Shown: positions 1 through 12,944 of the stretch, one piece after another
Layout: the number at the start of each line of letters is the position of its first letter
How positions within the stretch are numbered: position 1 is the first letter of the stretch
NCBI RefSeq assembly: GCF_027942865.1
Contig: NC_134510.1
Coordinates: 19,895,209-19,959,208 of the forward strand
DNA: 64,000 nucleotides
Direction of reading: 5' to 3'
Origin: Odontesthes bonariensis
Lineage: Eukaryota; Chordata; Actinopteri; Atheriniformes; Atherinopsidae
The notes under the pieces: model-generated
What the model saw: only the letters and a program-made list of their open reading frames with translations
The model's database searches: none
What the model was told of the DNA's origin: nothing
Program-made: the position numbers and the translations under genes

Positions 1-299
1 GCCCACCTTTAAAAGCACATTAAACATTAAATAGTAAAAAAAAAAAATTGTCGTAAAATGAAAGGTTTCTGGGACGGAAACAAAAGCTCAATAAGAAAGA
101 AAATAGACAAAAACTATAATAAAACCAGATGGAAAAACATTAGCCTTTATTTGTTTTATAGGAAATCCTGTATCGGTACCCAACATCAATCCCAGCCACT
201 GACCGGAAAGTAAACACCGGCCGTTTGCTGGAGTCTTCCACGCTGACTGTGCGCCTGTGCGTCACTGCCCCCTCTCCCGTCCCGTTTCTGCAGGTTGTG

Positions 300-3200
300 A
301 TGGCGGAGGTGGCTGAAACCGACATAATGATTAACTACCACGGTGATTTCCTAAAAACCGACAGAAAAAGCAGCCGCTACCCCTACTGCGTTGTCTGGAC
401 ACCTATTCCTATATTATCGTAAGAGGCTATAGCATTATTCCTGTTTTGGCTAGCATTAGCATCAAATGTGGCAGCTAACAGCTCGGGCGGCAGGTTGTTG
501 TTTTCAAAACAAACGAAAGCAGATTAGTACTAGTCGGTGATTTGATCTGTTTTATTACACCTTTGAGTGCATCGTTTACGTTCGACAATCAAATGTATGT
601 GAACTGACCCATGCATCCATCCTGCAGGTGGGTGCTCCCCTTTATTGGTCACATGGGCATATGCACCTCTTCTGGAATCATACGAGATTTTGCAGGATCC
701 TACTTCGTCTCGGTGAGTTTTGCAGCTGTTGCGCTGAATTCATATCCTCACCTAACAGGTTATTTCCCCTCAGCTTGAAACGCTTTAATTTAACGTCACG
801 CAGATGTGCAAAGCAGAAGCTGCCGCATTGCTAATGAGCTTACATAATTTTTGACATTTAATGTATTTTTAGAAACGAGCCGTTCAGTTTTACTGTGACC
901 TCAATCATAAGTTCACATGTATGATTTTGAAATGTTCCTTCCAGGAGGACAACATGGGGTTTGGCCAGCCAACAAAGTAGGTTTATTGGTCAAAATTCAA
1001 TCATTTGCATCATGCCCTAGTTTGTCCAGCATTAAATCTACATCCACTGATCCACTGTTAACTAATGTTGCAGGTATTGGAGGCTGGATGTGGACAAAGT
1101 ATGTGGTAATGGTGCAACAACATGGGACAAGGCAGTCCAGGATGCATCTGAGGAATACAAATGCAGGCCGGTGAGACTGTATTTAAGACTTTACATATTA
1201 ATACATGTTGTTAACTCATTACTAATACAACTGTTTCTTTCCCTTTTTCATTGAAGCACAATCTGTGCTTAGATAACTGCCATTCCCACGTTGCCATGGC
1301 CCTCAACCTTATGCGATATAACAACAGCACATCTTGGAACATGGTGAACCTGTGCATGCTGTCTCTCATTCATGGAAAACACGTCAGGTGAATATTTCAC
1401 ACTCACTCACACACATTCGGTATGGCTACATTCAAATAATATAGATCATTTTTTTCTATTTATCAAACTGGTAATCCTCTGAACTGTTTCGAGGACATTT
1501 GTGGTTATTTGACAGATAATTTCCTTCATCCAATCATAAGGTCCCCTCAAAGCATAAAAGCTTCCTCCCTTGAAGCCAAACCTCCTCATCTAACATATGA
1601 AGTCACATGTAGAACGGCTTTTGAGTGCGGTCTTGGCCTCTTTATGTTGGTTCGACATATTTATTTCAGCTCGTCTTGAATCTGACGCAACAACAAAAGG
1701 ATGGAAAAGTAAGCGATTCTAAAAAGAAACAGCTGGAGGAACATGTAGCGCCTCAATGAGTTCATTTGCAACAGGTCAATAACATGACTGGATACAAAAA
1801 GAAGCACCTAAGAGAGGCGGAGTCTCTCTGATGTAAAGATGGGCAGAGGTTCAGTCATCTGCGAAAAAAAACAACCGAGCCCACAAATTGTGGAGCGATT
1901 TCAGAAGAGTTTTCCTCCGTGTAGAACTGCGAAGATTTGGAATATTTTACCATCTACAGTATATTAGAGAAATACAACTCTGAGAATGTGGAGACATCTC
2001 TGTGCGCAAGGCCCATAGCTGAAAATCACTAGATTTAAAAACAGGCATGTCTCTGTCGTGAAATCACTAGAACCCCAACCCTCAAATTCCTAGATGAGGC
2101 AGTAATTTTCAAGAAAAGTTGTAAAATGTCTTATTTTCAACATTTAATAAGTTTTCTATGTCCTGTTGTGACTAAAATATTAGTTTATGAGACTTTCAGA
2201 TCATTGCATTTAGTTTTCGTCTACATTTTGCAGTCTCCCAACTTTTTTTGGAATTGTGGTCGTAAAAAGTGACGACTACACAAAAGGTTGCTGCTTCCTG
2301 ACTGTATTTATTCGATTTGCTCCCGCTCTGTTTTTCTTTTATGTCTTCATACCCCTTCTGTACAGCCCTTGCCTCAGTTCAAACTTTTCCGTTGTACTCT
2401 GGAAATGAACTATAGTTACTTACTGAAATACTGTAAGGAGGAATCTTCTACTTTCACCAAGACAAGATAATCATTTACGCCCTGCTCTTTAAGTACAACT
2501 GTACATTGCATCTATTTCCTGGATCGCTTGACGTTTCCTTCACACCTGTGTACATCTACAGCAGTTTTCTATTTTGATCGTCCAAGTCTTTGACAATTAA
2601 ACATGGACAGAATCAGCTGGGATCAAACTACCTACTGAGCACACAGTCCTGTCACATGACCTGTTGTGGCTTCACTGACACCAATCATCAGTGCAGTCTT
2701 GACTATAAACAATTAGATTTTCTCGTCCAGATTAGCCAGGTTATTGGTTGTTGTTTGTTTTTTTTGGCTCTGTCCTTAGCCTCTTGGGAGAACGTAAGAA
2801 GTCACGATGACAATGGAGGATTCCCTTTTCCAGGATGGACAGAAAACACACCAGTAGCTTTTGTAAAGTTACAGGCATTTTCCTTAAAACCGCTCTGCTG
2901 CTGGATTGTAGTTGCATTAGGAGACATATGGCTCAGAGAACCCCCTCATTATTCTCCGCTGACCCACATAGAGAACGCTGGCGTCACAGTTTGTGCTGCC
3001 TCTGTGCGTGCACTCCCACGGCACAGGAGTCTTTTTAAACAGATGGGCTGTCGTGTAATTCATCACTGACAGCAGCGCTCCCTTCTGTGCCACCGCTGGA
3101 GGTCACCTCTCCGCTGGGGCCCCCAGCTCCGACTGGGTGGATAGGACAGTAGGACGCAGGCCGGGGTGTGGTGCGGGATGAGAGTTGTGCGAGCACGCCT

Positions 3201-3379
3201 CACATGTCCCTGGGCTTTCCAAAAAAATACGCCGTCACCTTCACTTTCCAGATGTTGTTGGTTTCTCTAACACGCTCTTTCTGTCCCTCAGCTGGGCCGC
3301 GTTCATCAAGACCTGGCTGCCCTCCATCATGCTCTTCGGAGTCCTGGCCACATTCGTCCTGACATTCCACCTACAGTAA
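300..3379 (+). CDS. tmem222: Transmembrane protein 222
   Basis: Six coding exons were read by hand: 300-418, 628-712, 945-976, 1074-1170, 1257-1387 and 3292-3379. All junctions are GT-AG and phases close exactly, giving 183 residues; the human protein, as I recall it, has 208. The family signature is clear: SRYPYCVVWTPIPIL near the N-terminus, FIGHMGICTSSGIIRDFAG after it, then NCHSHVAMALNLMRYNNS and a C-terminal hydrophobic segment ending FHLQ. TMEM222 is a DUF778 membrane protein of poorly defined function, and human variants are linked to neurodevelopmental disease. Hydrophobic stretches lie around residues 35-60 and 160-180. The ATG at 300 is the first in frame with the conserved block. 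The last intron (1388-3291) carries a degraded Tc1/mariner-like element. Identity is secure; the exact start is likely but not proven. Confidence 0.93.
1771..2260 (+). mobile_element. Degraded, internally deleted Tc1/mariner-like DNA transposon
   Basis: This stretch in the last intron of tmem222 resembles the two ends of a common fish Tc1/mariner-type element as I remember it. The left part reads like the DNA-binding region of the transposase: GAGAGGCGGAGTCTCTC, then AAGATGGGCAGAGGTTCA, then CATCTACAGTATATTAGAG. The right part resembles the 3' end, with TTATGAGACTTTCAGATCATTGC and a terminal CCCAACTTTTTTTGGAATTG. The catalytic middle is missing and no open frame survives. I could not find a matching left terminal repeat, so the left edge is approximate. 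The family call rests on memory of the consensus. Confidence 0.55.
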
Positions 3380-4560
3380 TGCAGCAAGCAGTACAGGGCT
3401 TGGGTTGTACTTCTATTGTCACTGACGGGAATGGTGTGTTTTCACGGGATTTTTGTTGCTACAAAAAAAAAATACCAAAGGAGGGATTCCACTACGTGTT
3501 GTGATCTGTAGCAGTGTAGTGTCTGGGAGGGCAGTCAAGGGCAAACCCTCATTGTTGTTGTTTTTTTTTGTTTTTTTTACATAATTCATGTTTGAACTGT
3601 GGAATTTCTTTGTTGTTGTTGATATTTTGTTCTTTGCTGTTTTATACTGTATCAGACAGGTCCACCCCAATATCTTCAAATATTCTCCTCACACTACATG
3701 ATCTTTCACATGGCGCGGCCAGTGTTTTCTTTTTTTTGTGTGTGTTTCGTGGAACTGGTGGTACTGAGGGTGGCGATGTGCGTTGCACCACACTGAAGCA
3801 ACACATTTGAGTTGCGGGGATGTATTTTTCATGAACGTCGGTGATGAACGTGTTTCCAGGACGGCTAATGCTGATTTCAGTGATGGATCGCCACAAAGAT
3901 GGTCACAAAATCTTAATGCTGAAAGTACTCATCAATTATTTGTCCAAGAGATACGAGCCGCTACCAAAGATAGAATGACATGATGGAGGACTCGCATGTG
4001 AAAAGCCGTTTGTATTGTGCTCCCATATGAATCTGTTTTCCTCCGGCGTGTAAAGGTTATGTGTGAAATGTTTTTGTTATTATTATTTAAGCTTTTTGTT
4101 TGTCTCCAGACAGAAACTGAAAGCTCTCAAACTGTGCAACCTCATGCTAGAATGTTACTTTAACCCAGATGAAGTATAAACTGATTTGTATTTAAAGCCT
4201 GGTCCCTAAATGAGCACTATTTATAGTGTTATTTTACGTCACTCTCGGTTTGAAATACCTCATTTTGTTAGAGAATATTTGGATTTCTCCGGCGTCTCCC
4301 CTGGCACACTGTGGTGTAGGTCACAGGCTGTGGACGTTCTGATCGTCCTCTGTACCTTTAAGGGAACCACGTACCTTTTTCATCCAGCAGATTCTGTGTG
4401 ATATGAACTGCCATCAGTTTACGGGAACCCTTATTGCCACAGTGGAGCAGATGAGGAGGGACCAGTGCTGGGACGCTGCAGTGTTAGTGTGTGAGAACAG
4501 AAGGTCACATTTTTCTCTGCTGTGACTCTCTTTTCTGAACATTTTGGCTGTAGTTTTGAG
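3380..4560. other. tmem222 3' flank and spacer to the TPBG-like gene
   Basis: About 1.2 kb with no convincing exon on either strand. The first part is probably tmem222 3' UTR and includes A-rich and T-rich runs near 3461 and 3560. I found no clear AATAAA shortly after the stop, so the transcript end is unknown. The last few hundred bases would hold the promoter and 5' UTR of the next gene; no TATA box is evident. Confidence 0.5.
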
Positions 4561-6003
4561 ATGTGCATTTTTTCCGTCCTCGTGTTTTTGGGAGTTCTTT
4601 TTTTTGCACCCTACCAGTGCTTGGAGTGTCCTTTTGGCTGCGAGTGTTTCGCTGTCACGCGCACAGTGAAATGTGTTTCGAAGGCTCTCCTCAAAGTGCC
4701 ACAAGATATTCCAGAATATGCCAAGACCATCATCATCACAGAGAATGATATACACCAAATTGGACCTGATTCGTTTACAGAGCTGGGGAATGTCACAAAC
4801 ATTATTTTAAGCAATAACAGGTGAGAATGTCCTTGTTGTTTCTCTCTTTTTCAGTCATGTATATTAACCCTTATTTGGATAACTGAACTAACTTCCTTGA
4901 TGTGTACATAATAAATAAATAACGTACATATCTGTGTGTGGTTGTTATTTGTGAAATGTTTGACGTCTTTTCAATCCTGAAAATGATACGAAATGCCTGA
5001 GAGCGAGTGTTACAGTGTTAGTCATCTCCTCAGGATCACAGAGTTGGCATCCCACACCTTCTCTTCCCTCATCAACCTGCGCTTCCTGGACCTCAGTGGA
5101 AACCAGCTGGCACTCATCCATCCAGAGGCTCTCAGCATACCTGGCAGTCCCCTTCAGGAGCTCAACCTGAGTTCTTCGCTGTACAACTTCACCGCCCTGA
5201 CAGACCTCACCACGGCTCTGCGCTGGGGCCGCCTCTGGGGGCTCCTCCGCCTTGACCTCTCCGGAAACAACCTTGCCCTGCTGCCCCCCGGGATGTTCTC
5301 CCATGTTCCCAATCTGCAGCAGCTCCTCCTCACTAACAACTCTTTGATGGCTGTCTACAGCGGGACCTTCTCTGGCATGAACCATCTGGAGATGCTGGAC
5401 CTGACGCACAACACCATCCAGACATTCAGAGCTGATGCTCTGCAAGAGCTGGAGAGGCTTGGCAGCGTGAGAATCCTCCTCGGTAACAACCCGTACACCT
5501 GCTCTTGTGAGATCCATGATTTTGTCTCTTGGCTGAATAAATCAAGAGCTCAGATAGATGTGGATGCCGTCAGATGTGCCTCACCAGCGGGATTAACCAA
5601 CTCTCGGCTGCGAGGTCTCACCGTCCAGGCCATCGGCTGTGTTGCTCCAAGCCTCGCTGAGGTGACCGACCTCACCCTGCAGACGTCCTACGTCTTCCTG
5701 GGCTTGGTGCTGGGCTTGGTGGGCATGGTTTTTCTGTTGGTGCTCTACCTGAATCGCAACGGCATGAAGAAGTGGATCGTGGACACTAGAGATGCATGTC
5801 AGGACATTCTTGAAGGGTATCACTACCGCTATGAGATTGACTCTGACCCTCGGCTGAGACAACTCTCAGGAGCTGGTGGCAGGGCACAAGGGAATGTGGG
5901 TTTAGCTCTGTCACAACAGCTGCCAAATGACACCTGTATTGTCCAGGTTCCCACGGAAACGCAAGCCAAACAGGTGACAGCATCCCCGCCTCTAAATCTA
6001 TGA
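4561..6003 (+). CDS. Trophoblast glycoprotein (TPBG/5T4)-like leucine-rich repeat membrane protein
   Basis: Two coding exons, 4561-4820 and 5034-6003, join in phase (AG|G = Arg) to give 409 residues. The first ATG opens a hydrophobic signal peptide (MCIFSVLVFLGVLFFAP) followed by a cysteine cluster CPFGCECF typical of an LRR N-terminal cap. LRRs follow (NLRFLDLSGNQLALI, GLLRLDLSGNNLALL, HLEMLDLTHNTIQTF), then a C-terminal cap (NNPYTCSCE...CASP...IGC) and one transmembrane helix near residues 306-326. The cytoplasmic part, with KKWIVDTRDACQDILEGYHYRYEIDSDPRL in two adjoining pieces, is a close match to the TPBG tail, which sets it apart from other LRR proteins. TPBG proteins modulate Wnt and chemokine signalling at the cell surface. 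The tail ends PPLNL rather than the SDV of mammalian TPBG. Which fish paralogue this is cannot be decided here. Confidence 0.88.
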
Positions 6004-6267
6004 TCATCAAGCGGAGTTAATTGGCAAAAAAATGAAGTGGCTTTGACAAGATTGTGTCAGGGAATTTATACTTGATCTGTTTGGAGCTTCCTGTTCATAC
6101 TGCAGTTACAACCTATAAACCTAACCCTAAAAAGTGCCTTTGTGTTGAGGCACTGGAAACATAACCTGTAGATTAGTTTGGTGTTTTTTCTAAACTTAAC
6201 AGGAGCAGTGAGTGGAATGTTGTAGAGAATCCCGGTTTTAGTATTTACTTTTTGGGATTATTATCAT

Positions 6268-6579
6268 AGCTGGGGCCTTTCTGTGTGGACTTTGCATGTT
6301 CTCCCCGTGTATGCGTGGGTTCTCTCCGGGTACTTCGGCTTCCTCCCACATGCATGTCCAAAAACATGCATGTTAGATTAATTGGTGTCTCTAAAAAAAA
6401 TGTCCTTAGGAGTGAGTGTGAGTGTCTGTGGTTGTTTGTCTGGTTTGTCTCTGTGTGGCCCTGTGATGGACTGGCGGCCTGTCCTGGGTGTACCTCTTGA
6501 CCAATGACCTGGATAGGCTCCAGCCCCCCTGCGACCCGACCGACGGATTCAGCAGGTATAGAAAATGGATGGATGGATG
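6268..6579 (+). repeat. 5'-truncated LINE tail with target-site duplication
   Basis: The segment is a very common fish interspersed repeat (GCATGTTCTCCCCG ... GGGTACTTCGGCTTCCTCCC ... GATAGGCTCCAGCCCCCC) and ends in a GGAT simple tail. It is flanked by a perfect 12-bp direct repeat GATTATTATCAT at 6256-6267 and 6580-6591, which marks it as one retroposed unit of 312 bp. I read it as the 3' end of a non-LTR retrotransposon inserted in the + orientation. L2 or Rex1/CR1-like families are candidates, but I cannot name the family with certainty. It probably lies in the 3' UTR of the TPBG-like gene, since an AATAAA sits further on at 6770-6775. Confidence 0.75.
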
Positions 6580-6591
6580 GATTATTATCAT

Positions 6592-7846
6592 CCCTGTTAA
6601 ATATCAAGACGTATAGCTACAAGTTTTTTTTTTTATATATATATAATACTAAGTAAATGTGTATTGTGCTTGGTTGTGTTCATATTGTGATCTGTATTAG
6701 TATATTTAAAGGAGTAGACAAAATGGCTGCTGTGAGATTTAAAAAAAAAAAAAAAGTGCATTAAATATAAATAAATCATTTGCCTATCTAATGTAATTTT
6801 CGAGTACTGTGCTCTTTTGCTGTTACTGCTGTGTGGTACACCATGCTACACGAGCTCATATTTTTCTCCACATGGCGCCCATCTACTGTTTGCGTGATTA
6901 AGTGTCTCCGTGCTGTGGAAATAGGGCAGAATGACAGATACTGTTTGCAAACCCCTGCTGGCTCTGCAGCTGTGCACCCCTCTGTGCCCCACCTGGGATG
7001 TTACCAGCACGGTCTCTGTGCATGAATTAGCAAGTCGCAGATTTGTCACAGTGTAAAGTGGAAGAAAAAAAAAAATGTCTACGCTGGCGTAATTCCCCAC
7101 AAGGTGAAACTATCTGGTTGTTGAACGTTCAGAGGTGGGATGTTTTACATTATCTTACCCTCCCTCCTCTGCATGGTTTTTATATCCGCCTCGTGTGACG
7201 TCACGACTCACCTGTGGGTGGTGTTAGGCTCTGGGATTAGCTGTAGCCGCAGGTAATAGCCAAACATTGTGAGACTCTGCAACACAGGGCAGTTAGTTTT
7301 TTATTAACAGAGGAGACGCGAATGAGCTGCGCTGCGTGGTTCGGTCGAGGCGCCGGACTCCCGTCCTCAGGTTTACAAAGTCTGTTGTCTGCCGACACAC
7401 CTGGAAATCTGTGGGCTGTCGAAATCCGCCTTTCTCTCTCAGTTCGAGGCGCCAGGAGTTTTTTCTGTGAGACTTCCGCGGTTTGCTCGCAGAGCAAGTT
7501 ATCCGGGAGAAAACGCCACCACAACTGTTTCTTCTTATGCGGTAAGTGGGCGTTTTGCAGGTAAGACTAGAAGCGGTCCAATGTTGAACGGTGGCTGGGC
7601 TTCTCTGGTACCGTAGGCCCGAAATAAAATAAAGTACAACCAAGCCAGCAATCGGTGAACTCAGATGTATTTCCATGCGCAGGATTTCAGGCCAGGTTTT
7701 TTTTGTTTTGTTTTGTTTTTTCTAGATGCTTTGTGTTAGTTTGACGGGTTTCATGTTGTGAGTCTGTGTGTGACAACAAAAGACAAAAGGTTTACGCAAA
7801 GTTTTCAACATTCCTGTACCACTCCAGGTCCCAGGCATTTTGAGGC
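6592..7846. other. End of TPBG-like transcript and kdf1 promoter/5' leader region
   Basis: No coding exon is evident. An AATAAA at 6770-6775 after an A-rich run is a plausible end for the TPBG-like transcript. From about 7140 the composition becomes more promoter-like, with a TATA-like TTTTATATCC near 7178 and a CRE at 7196. A consensus donor (GCG|GTAAGTGG near 7541) and an acceptor (CACTCCAG ending at 7827) suggest a non-coding first kdf1 exon ending about 7540, spliced to the exon that carries the start codon. Confidence 0.45.
7196..7203. promoter_or_regulatory. Palindromic CRE (TGACGTCA)
   Basis: A perfect 8-bp cAMP-response element lies just downstream of a TATA-like AT-rich tract and about 340 bp before a putative first-exon donor of kdf1. 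CREB/ATF factors bind this sequence. Its promoter role is inferred from position only. Confidence 0.45.
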
Positions 7847-10228
7847 ATGCCTGGCCACAGCTCAGGGGCTCCCCAGACGTCCCGCCACCACAAACACCAC
7901 ACCTCCAGCTCCAGGGGGGACAAGTACCGACAAAATCGAACTATATCCAGGGAGAGCACGGCCAGCCAAGACTCCTACAAGGATCCTCATGGCGAACGTC
8001 TACGTGAGCACCACACTGACCACTCCCGATATTCAGAAAACAAGTACGGTCGCAGCAGAAGCCACCCACGAAATGGCACGGCTCGGGGCTCAGAGACTAT
8101 AGGGTTTATTCCAGGGACAGCAGATGGCACGCCCAGCAGCAGACCCACCTGTGGCTCCTGTGCCTCTATGGGCTGGAGTGGCTGCAAGGCTCTCATCTGC
8201 TGCGTGCTGACCTGTGGCTTTTACGGCAGCCGAGAGCCGTGTCTGCCTGTTAACGAGAGCTCCACAGACCATCCTCCCAAAGCAGGCGGTGAGCCTCACC
8301 CTCCCAATGGCCTGGCTGTGAGCAACCCCACCTGCGGCATCCCTTTGGAACCCAGCAAGTCCGCTAAAACTTCCAAGCTGCAACAGAACGAAAGCTTCCG
8401 CTACGCAGATGTGCGCATTGGAGGTCAGACGGTAAAGTATGAAGTCAACAACCCCAAACGGAGCCGTGTGCCAGTTAAAGGGGAGAGCCAGCGACCAGTC
8501 AGCAACACCAGCCTGCTATCCAATGACTATTATGACTTTGATGACCAGTGCGACAGCACAGACATTGACTCCCTTATCACCAAGAAGCTGCTGGAGCTTT
8601 ATGCCCTCCATCAGATTGACCAGCTGGCCAAGTGCACCTCTGACTCCTCTTTCTCCCGCAAGACCAATGAGATCAGTGAGCTCATCTACAGCATCGCTCA
8701 GGACTACAACCTGGAGCAGCGGGAGGCAGAGTGCAAGCTGGTGCACGGGGTCATCCGCATCAGCACCCGGAAAAGCAAGAGGAACAAGAGCCATCACTCA
8801 ACGGGGCAGCGTCCCAATGGCAGGAACGACGGGACTCTCCCCGACAGTGGCAACGAGACCATGACCAACCCCTTCATGAGCAGCGACTGTAAGCCAGCTT
8901 ATTTGATTAGCTTTTATAATCAATAACCTCTGTGTTTATTATACAATTAGAAAGCCATTTCCAGTGCCATCTGGCTGTAGCGTTCATGTCATTAGGTCTT
9001 CCCCTAATGACTCATAGTGTCTGTTGGAATGCTGCTGCTTTTGTTTGCCTTTCAGTTGTTGCATTTTGCAGGCAGTGGCCTCATAGGAATCAGTTAATCT
9101 GAGGCAAGCTGATACAAGTACACGCTGTCAACAAAAACATTGCAAAAGCTCAGAGATGACCAGCTTAAATTTAACATAAGAGCTTGTTGGAGTCTGTTGA
9201 GGCGCCCAGTCTGCCTGTGTTCATCTTGTGTGTCTTTGTTTGTTTGTTTGTTTGTTTTTTGTCTTTGCGCCCTGCTGCAGTCCCAGAGGTGAAAGTGTCC
9301 GAGCAGACGCCATCAGACGAACTGGCGAGGAAAATGAGACATTACAGCGGAAAAAGTGAGTGGGAATTTTCCATTACGCAGCGCGATCCCATGTGTACCA
9401 TCGTTTGCACTCAAAGCACAAATGAGGAATTAAGACATCATGATATTGAATTTTGCGTTAGAAGCTACAGCCTTTATTTGTCGTGGTCACTGAGGTGTAA
9501 TTATCGCTCCGGTGAGTGAGTCAGCGTGTGGGGTTCAGCCTCAGCGACCCATTGTGCCCACAGCCGCTCTAGGCATTTTCTCACCTCCTTTCTGCTTTCC
9601 ACTGGCATACCTCTCTTCAAACAGTAAAGCCCTGCATTCCGACTCTTTTCTCTGTACATTACAATCCCCGGCTCATTAGAGGCCTCCTCCCCACTTCTGC
9701 CACCCAACACCTGCCTGCCCGTCTGCCTCATTCTCTCCCCCTCCAGCTCAGCGTTCACGCAACACCACCTTCCAAAGCAGCGGATCGAGTCACATTAAGT
9801 ATATGCCTCAAAGTGTCCCCTGATTTATTATGTAATCTAAGCAAACAACTTGAATTACAGATGGATTACAGTGCAGCAGCCCCCCCCCCCCCCTTCCTTC
9901 CTCTAGCTGGTCTGTGAAGAGGCTGTTTAAAGGACAGGGTGTCCTGTTACATGCCTTTGAATGAGGGTACACCACATTGTGTTTCCACAACTTTCACACC
10001 GAGGCCTGGGAATTTATCAGCGGCCTGGCATGAAACTCAGCTGTTTTGCGTCTCACCCTCTGCGGCTGAAGTATAACATCTGCTGCTGTGCTTTGTTTCG
10101 TTTTCACGGTGTTGAATCATGTTTTCTCCTCTCTCCAAGCATGTTCCTCCAACACCACCACAGCCTACTCGGCCTACCATCACGACACTGAAACTGACTC
10201 CTCAGGCGCTCCTCTGCTGCTTATTTGA
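7847..10228 (+). CDS. kdf1: Keratinocyte differentiation factor 1
   Basis: Three coding exons, 7847-8888, 9281-9355 and 10140-10228, join in phase to give 401 residues. The best family match is the block from about residue 239: DIDSLITKKLLELYALHQID, then LAKCTSD, SELIYSIAQDYNLEQ and HGVIRISTRKS, followed by DSGNETM. The last exon ends HDTETDSSGAPLL, as in mammalian KDF1. Residues ~101-130 form a cysteine-rich hydrophobic patch (CKALICCVLTCGFYG) that could be acylated or membrane-associated. KDF1 restrains proliferation and promotes differentiation in epidermis, and human mutations cause ectodermal dysplasia. The start lies 19 nt after an acceptor, so an untranslated upstream exon is likely. 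The intron before exon 2 holds a TTTG microsatellite next to its acceptor. A good AATAAA lies at 10804-10809. Teleosts can have two copies; which one this is was not determined. Confidence 0.9.
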
Positions 10229-10809
10229 AGATCAACACAAGGGAGACGAACCTGCCCGCACTGGCAAAGCATGTAGCCAAAATGGACAAATATTACCCCT
10301 CTGCTGTCATTTCTGCTGTTACAGTCGAGCACCTTTTCACCTGGACGGTTTATACTTCTCTTTTTCATGATCAGGATGACATTTTTTTTTTTATTTCAAG
10401 GATCTTTATCTGTGTAATCCGTGACCAACGGAGGTGACTTATTTTTGTTTGTTTTCGTCCACCCAGGGACGTTAGTTTTTATGAATTTGTATGCAGTGTT
10501 TTCAGAGTGTAGAGGCTGATGGAGGGGGGAAGAACAAAAAAAAACATAGCCGTCCTCATTCTTGTTGGTTAAAAAAAGTTACTGCGCATGTTCTGTATGT
10601 ATGAGCTTATTGTCTTCTACCATTTCTTTGGACTCCTACGATTCGTTGTTTTGTTTGTTTGTTTTTTTACCTTAAAACTATGTTGTTCTAAGCCATATTT
10701 TGATGTAAATACTCTTAAGCAAATGTTACTGTGCCATTTTTTTAACATTTTTTTCTATTTTTTTTCATTTTTTTTGTTATACAATAACTTCTGTTTTTAA
10801 CAAAATAAA

Positions 10810-12587
10810 AAAAATCTCTGCTTTGTGCCTTTTTTTCTGTGTTGTTGTTTTTTTTTTTTTTTTTTTTTACGAAGGAGCTGTGTCATAACAAAAGCATTTC
10901 TGCCACCTCTTTCTCGACGCAGCTCACACAGAATGAGATATGCTGCTCTGTACTTGCAGAGCTTTCTGTCAACCTTTTGTTTTCGCTCCCAGCACGAAGA
11001 CAAAAATCCGCGAAGATCTGCACGTAACGCTCTTCGATGTGTTTCTCAGCTAAATATTCTCATATATCAAGAAGTATTCACAAAGTTCTTCTCTTTGGCA
11101 AACTTTTATTCTTTATCTCTGGGATTATTGTTGTCAGGCTCATCTCCCCGAGGTCAGTGTTGAAGCAGGCAGGCTTTTTCCGCCCTCAGCAAAAGGAGGA
11201 ACTCGTTTGGCTGGTTCTTACAGAAAGGAAATAAAATCCCGGGGTTTGTCTTTGTTATTTATTGCTAAAGGAAAAAGCCGTGCAGAGAAAACCAGCCTGC
11301 TGTGATTACTTTGGGTCATACAAACTGAGCCACAGTCCTCAATAATTTGCATTTTAGGATACCGAACACCTCAGATTTGAAGTGTTGCTCCTTGTGGTGA
11401 CAGGTCTGTTGCTTCAGCAAACAAACGTATACATTTTAAGACTTTTAAATTTAGTTGGTTATAACCTATTAATAACAGCAGGGTCTGTTTACATTGGTTT
11501 TGTGTTCAGTTGGGCATTTGGACAAAATCAGACAGGCCTCGCATCAAGAAAAATGGGGTCTTGACATTCTTGAAATGATTTGAATTTCACTGGAAGTAGA
11601 TGAAAAGATTTTTGTCGAGGAAAAAAAACAAAAAAAATTGCCGTTCAACAGAGTGTGCTGGTTTCCTGTGTAACCCCATTTCTCACTGCCCCCGCCACCA
11701 CATTCCTGTTTTACCTGTATGAGGTGTATTGCAAGGACTCAGTTTCACAACAAACACACAAAGGTGGATGAATAAGCAGGGCCTGTCCCATATAAATAAT
11801 AGCACGCTAATCGCTTGGATTTTTTTTATGGTTTACTCTATTTCTCTTTTCTTCTATGAGTCAGAAAATGTGATCATTTCCTGCTTGGTTTTCCTGTTGC
11901 TAAATGTTTTTTTTTTTTTTTAAATGCCTTAGTAAAAATCGAATCTTTGACAACTTCTTATGGAAAAATCTGGTTGAGTAAATGTTTGACTTCCACTATT
12001 TTCCATGAGAGGGAGACAAAACATAATTGTAAAAAAACTAAACAAAAACATGATTGTAATGCTTCAAAATTTGCAGTCGTATTAAAACATCTCACTGGTC
12101 TGAATTTCATACGATACTTCAGTCTGAGAAATATTCCACTAACCAGGATCACATGACACTGAGATGCATTCGTAATATCTAACTGTGCCATCTAGGCCAT
12201 GTCATGATGATATGATGAACAAATATGCTAATTATGACGTACGGCTGCTTACTAATTTAAGGTTCAGTCCTCACCTTGGATGTTATTTTGTTGCCTTTTT
12301 GCTTTTTCTCAGATATTTCACATTGTCCTTATGATTTGTTTCAAGATAAAGAACAATTCTAGATATGAGAAAATAGCAGAGGTCTTACTTTTTCTTTTTT
12401 TTTGAGGTATCCAGTTCTTTGACACATTGGCATTTTCTAGAATTTTAGAAAATATTGGTTGAACCATTCTTGAGCACAACGTGTCAGGAATGATGGATCT
12501 GTCAAATGAACTTTAGGGTTGTTGAAGGTGTTCACAACACTGAGAATGAGGCTAAACTTCTCCATTACTTCCATGTACAAAAATATA
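10810..12587. other. Spacer between converging kdf1 and nr0b2
   Basis: No exon or RNA gene was recognised in this 1.8 kb. It starts just after the kdf1 poly(A) signal with a T run of about 26 bases near 10850 and is AT-rich, with short homopolymers. It ends at the TTTATT at 12588-12593, which on the minus strand is the AATAAA for nr0b2. Confidence 0.5.
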
Positions 12588-12944
12588 TTTATTTGATGTT
12601 TTCTGTAAATGAAAACAACACCTATTTACATCAATGAAAAACAGAGAACATCTTTCACATAATATCAAGTGTGGTGACAGTAAAGCACAGTCTGTCCTCA
12701 TGTGGAAAGCCAAATCTTTCCAATTCAGTGGAGGAAATCTGCTAAAGTGACCTCAGCTTCAGTGTAAATGTAAGAAAATTTATAATCCCCTGCTCAGCAA
12801 ATAACAGTTTTTGTGAGCTTTACATCGACCCACTGGCAGGCATCTCTTCATTATATGAGAGGAGACATATAAAAAGCATGAAAAGCATCATCACTTAAAG
12901 GAGTCAACTTTTTCCATGACAGTTTGACATGAGGTCCACCGCTC

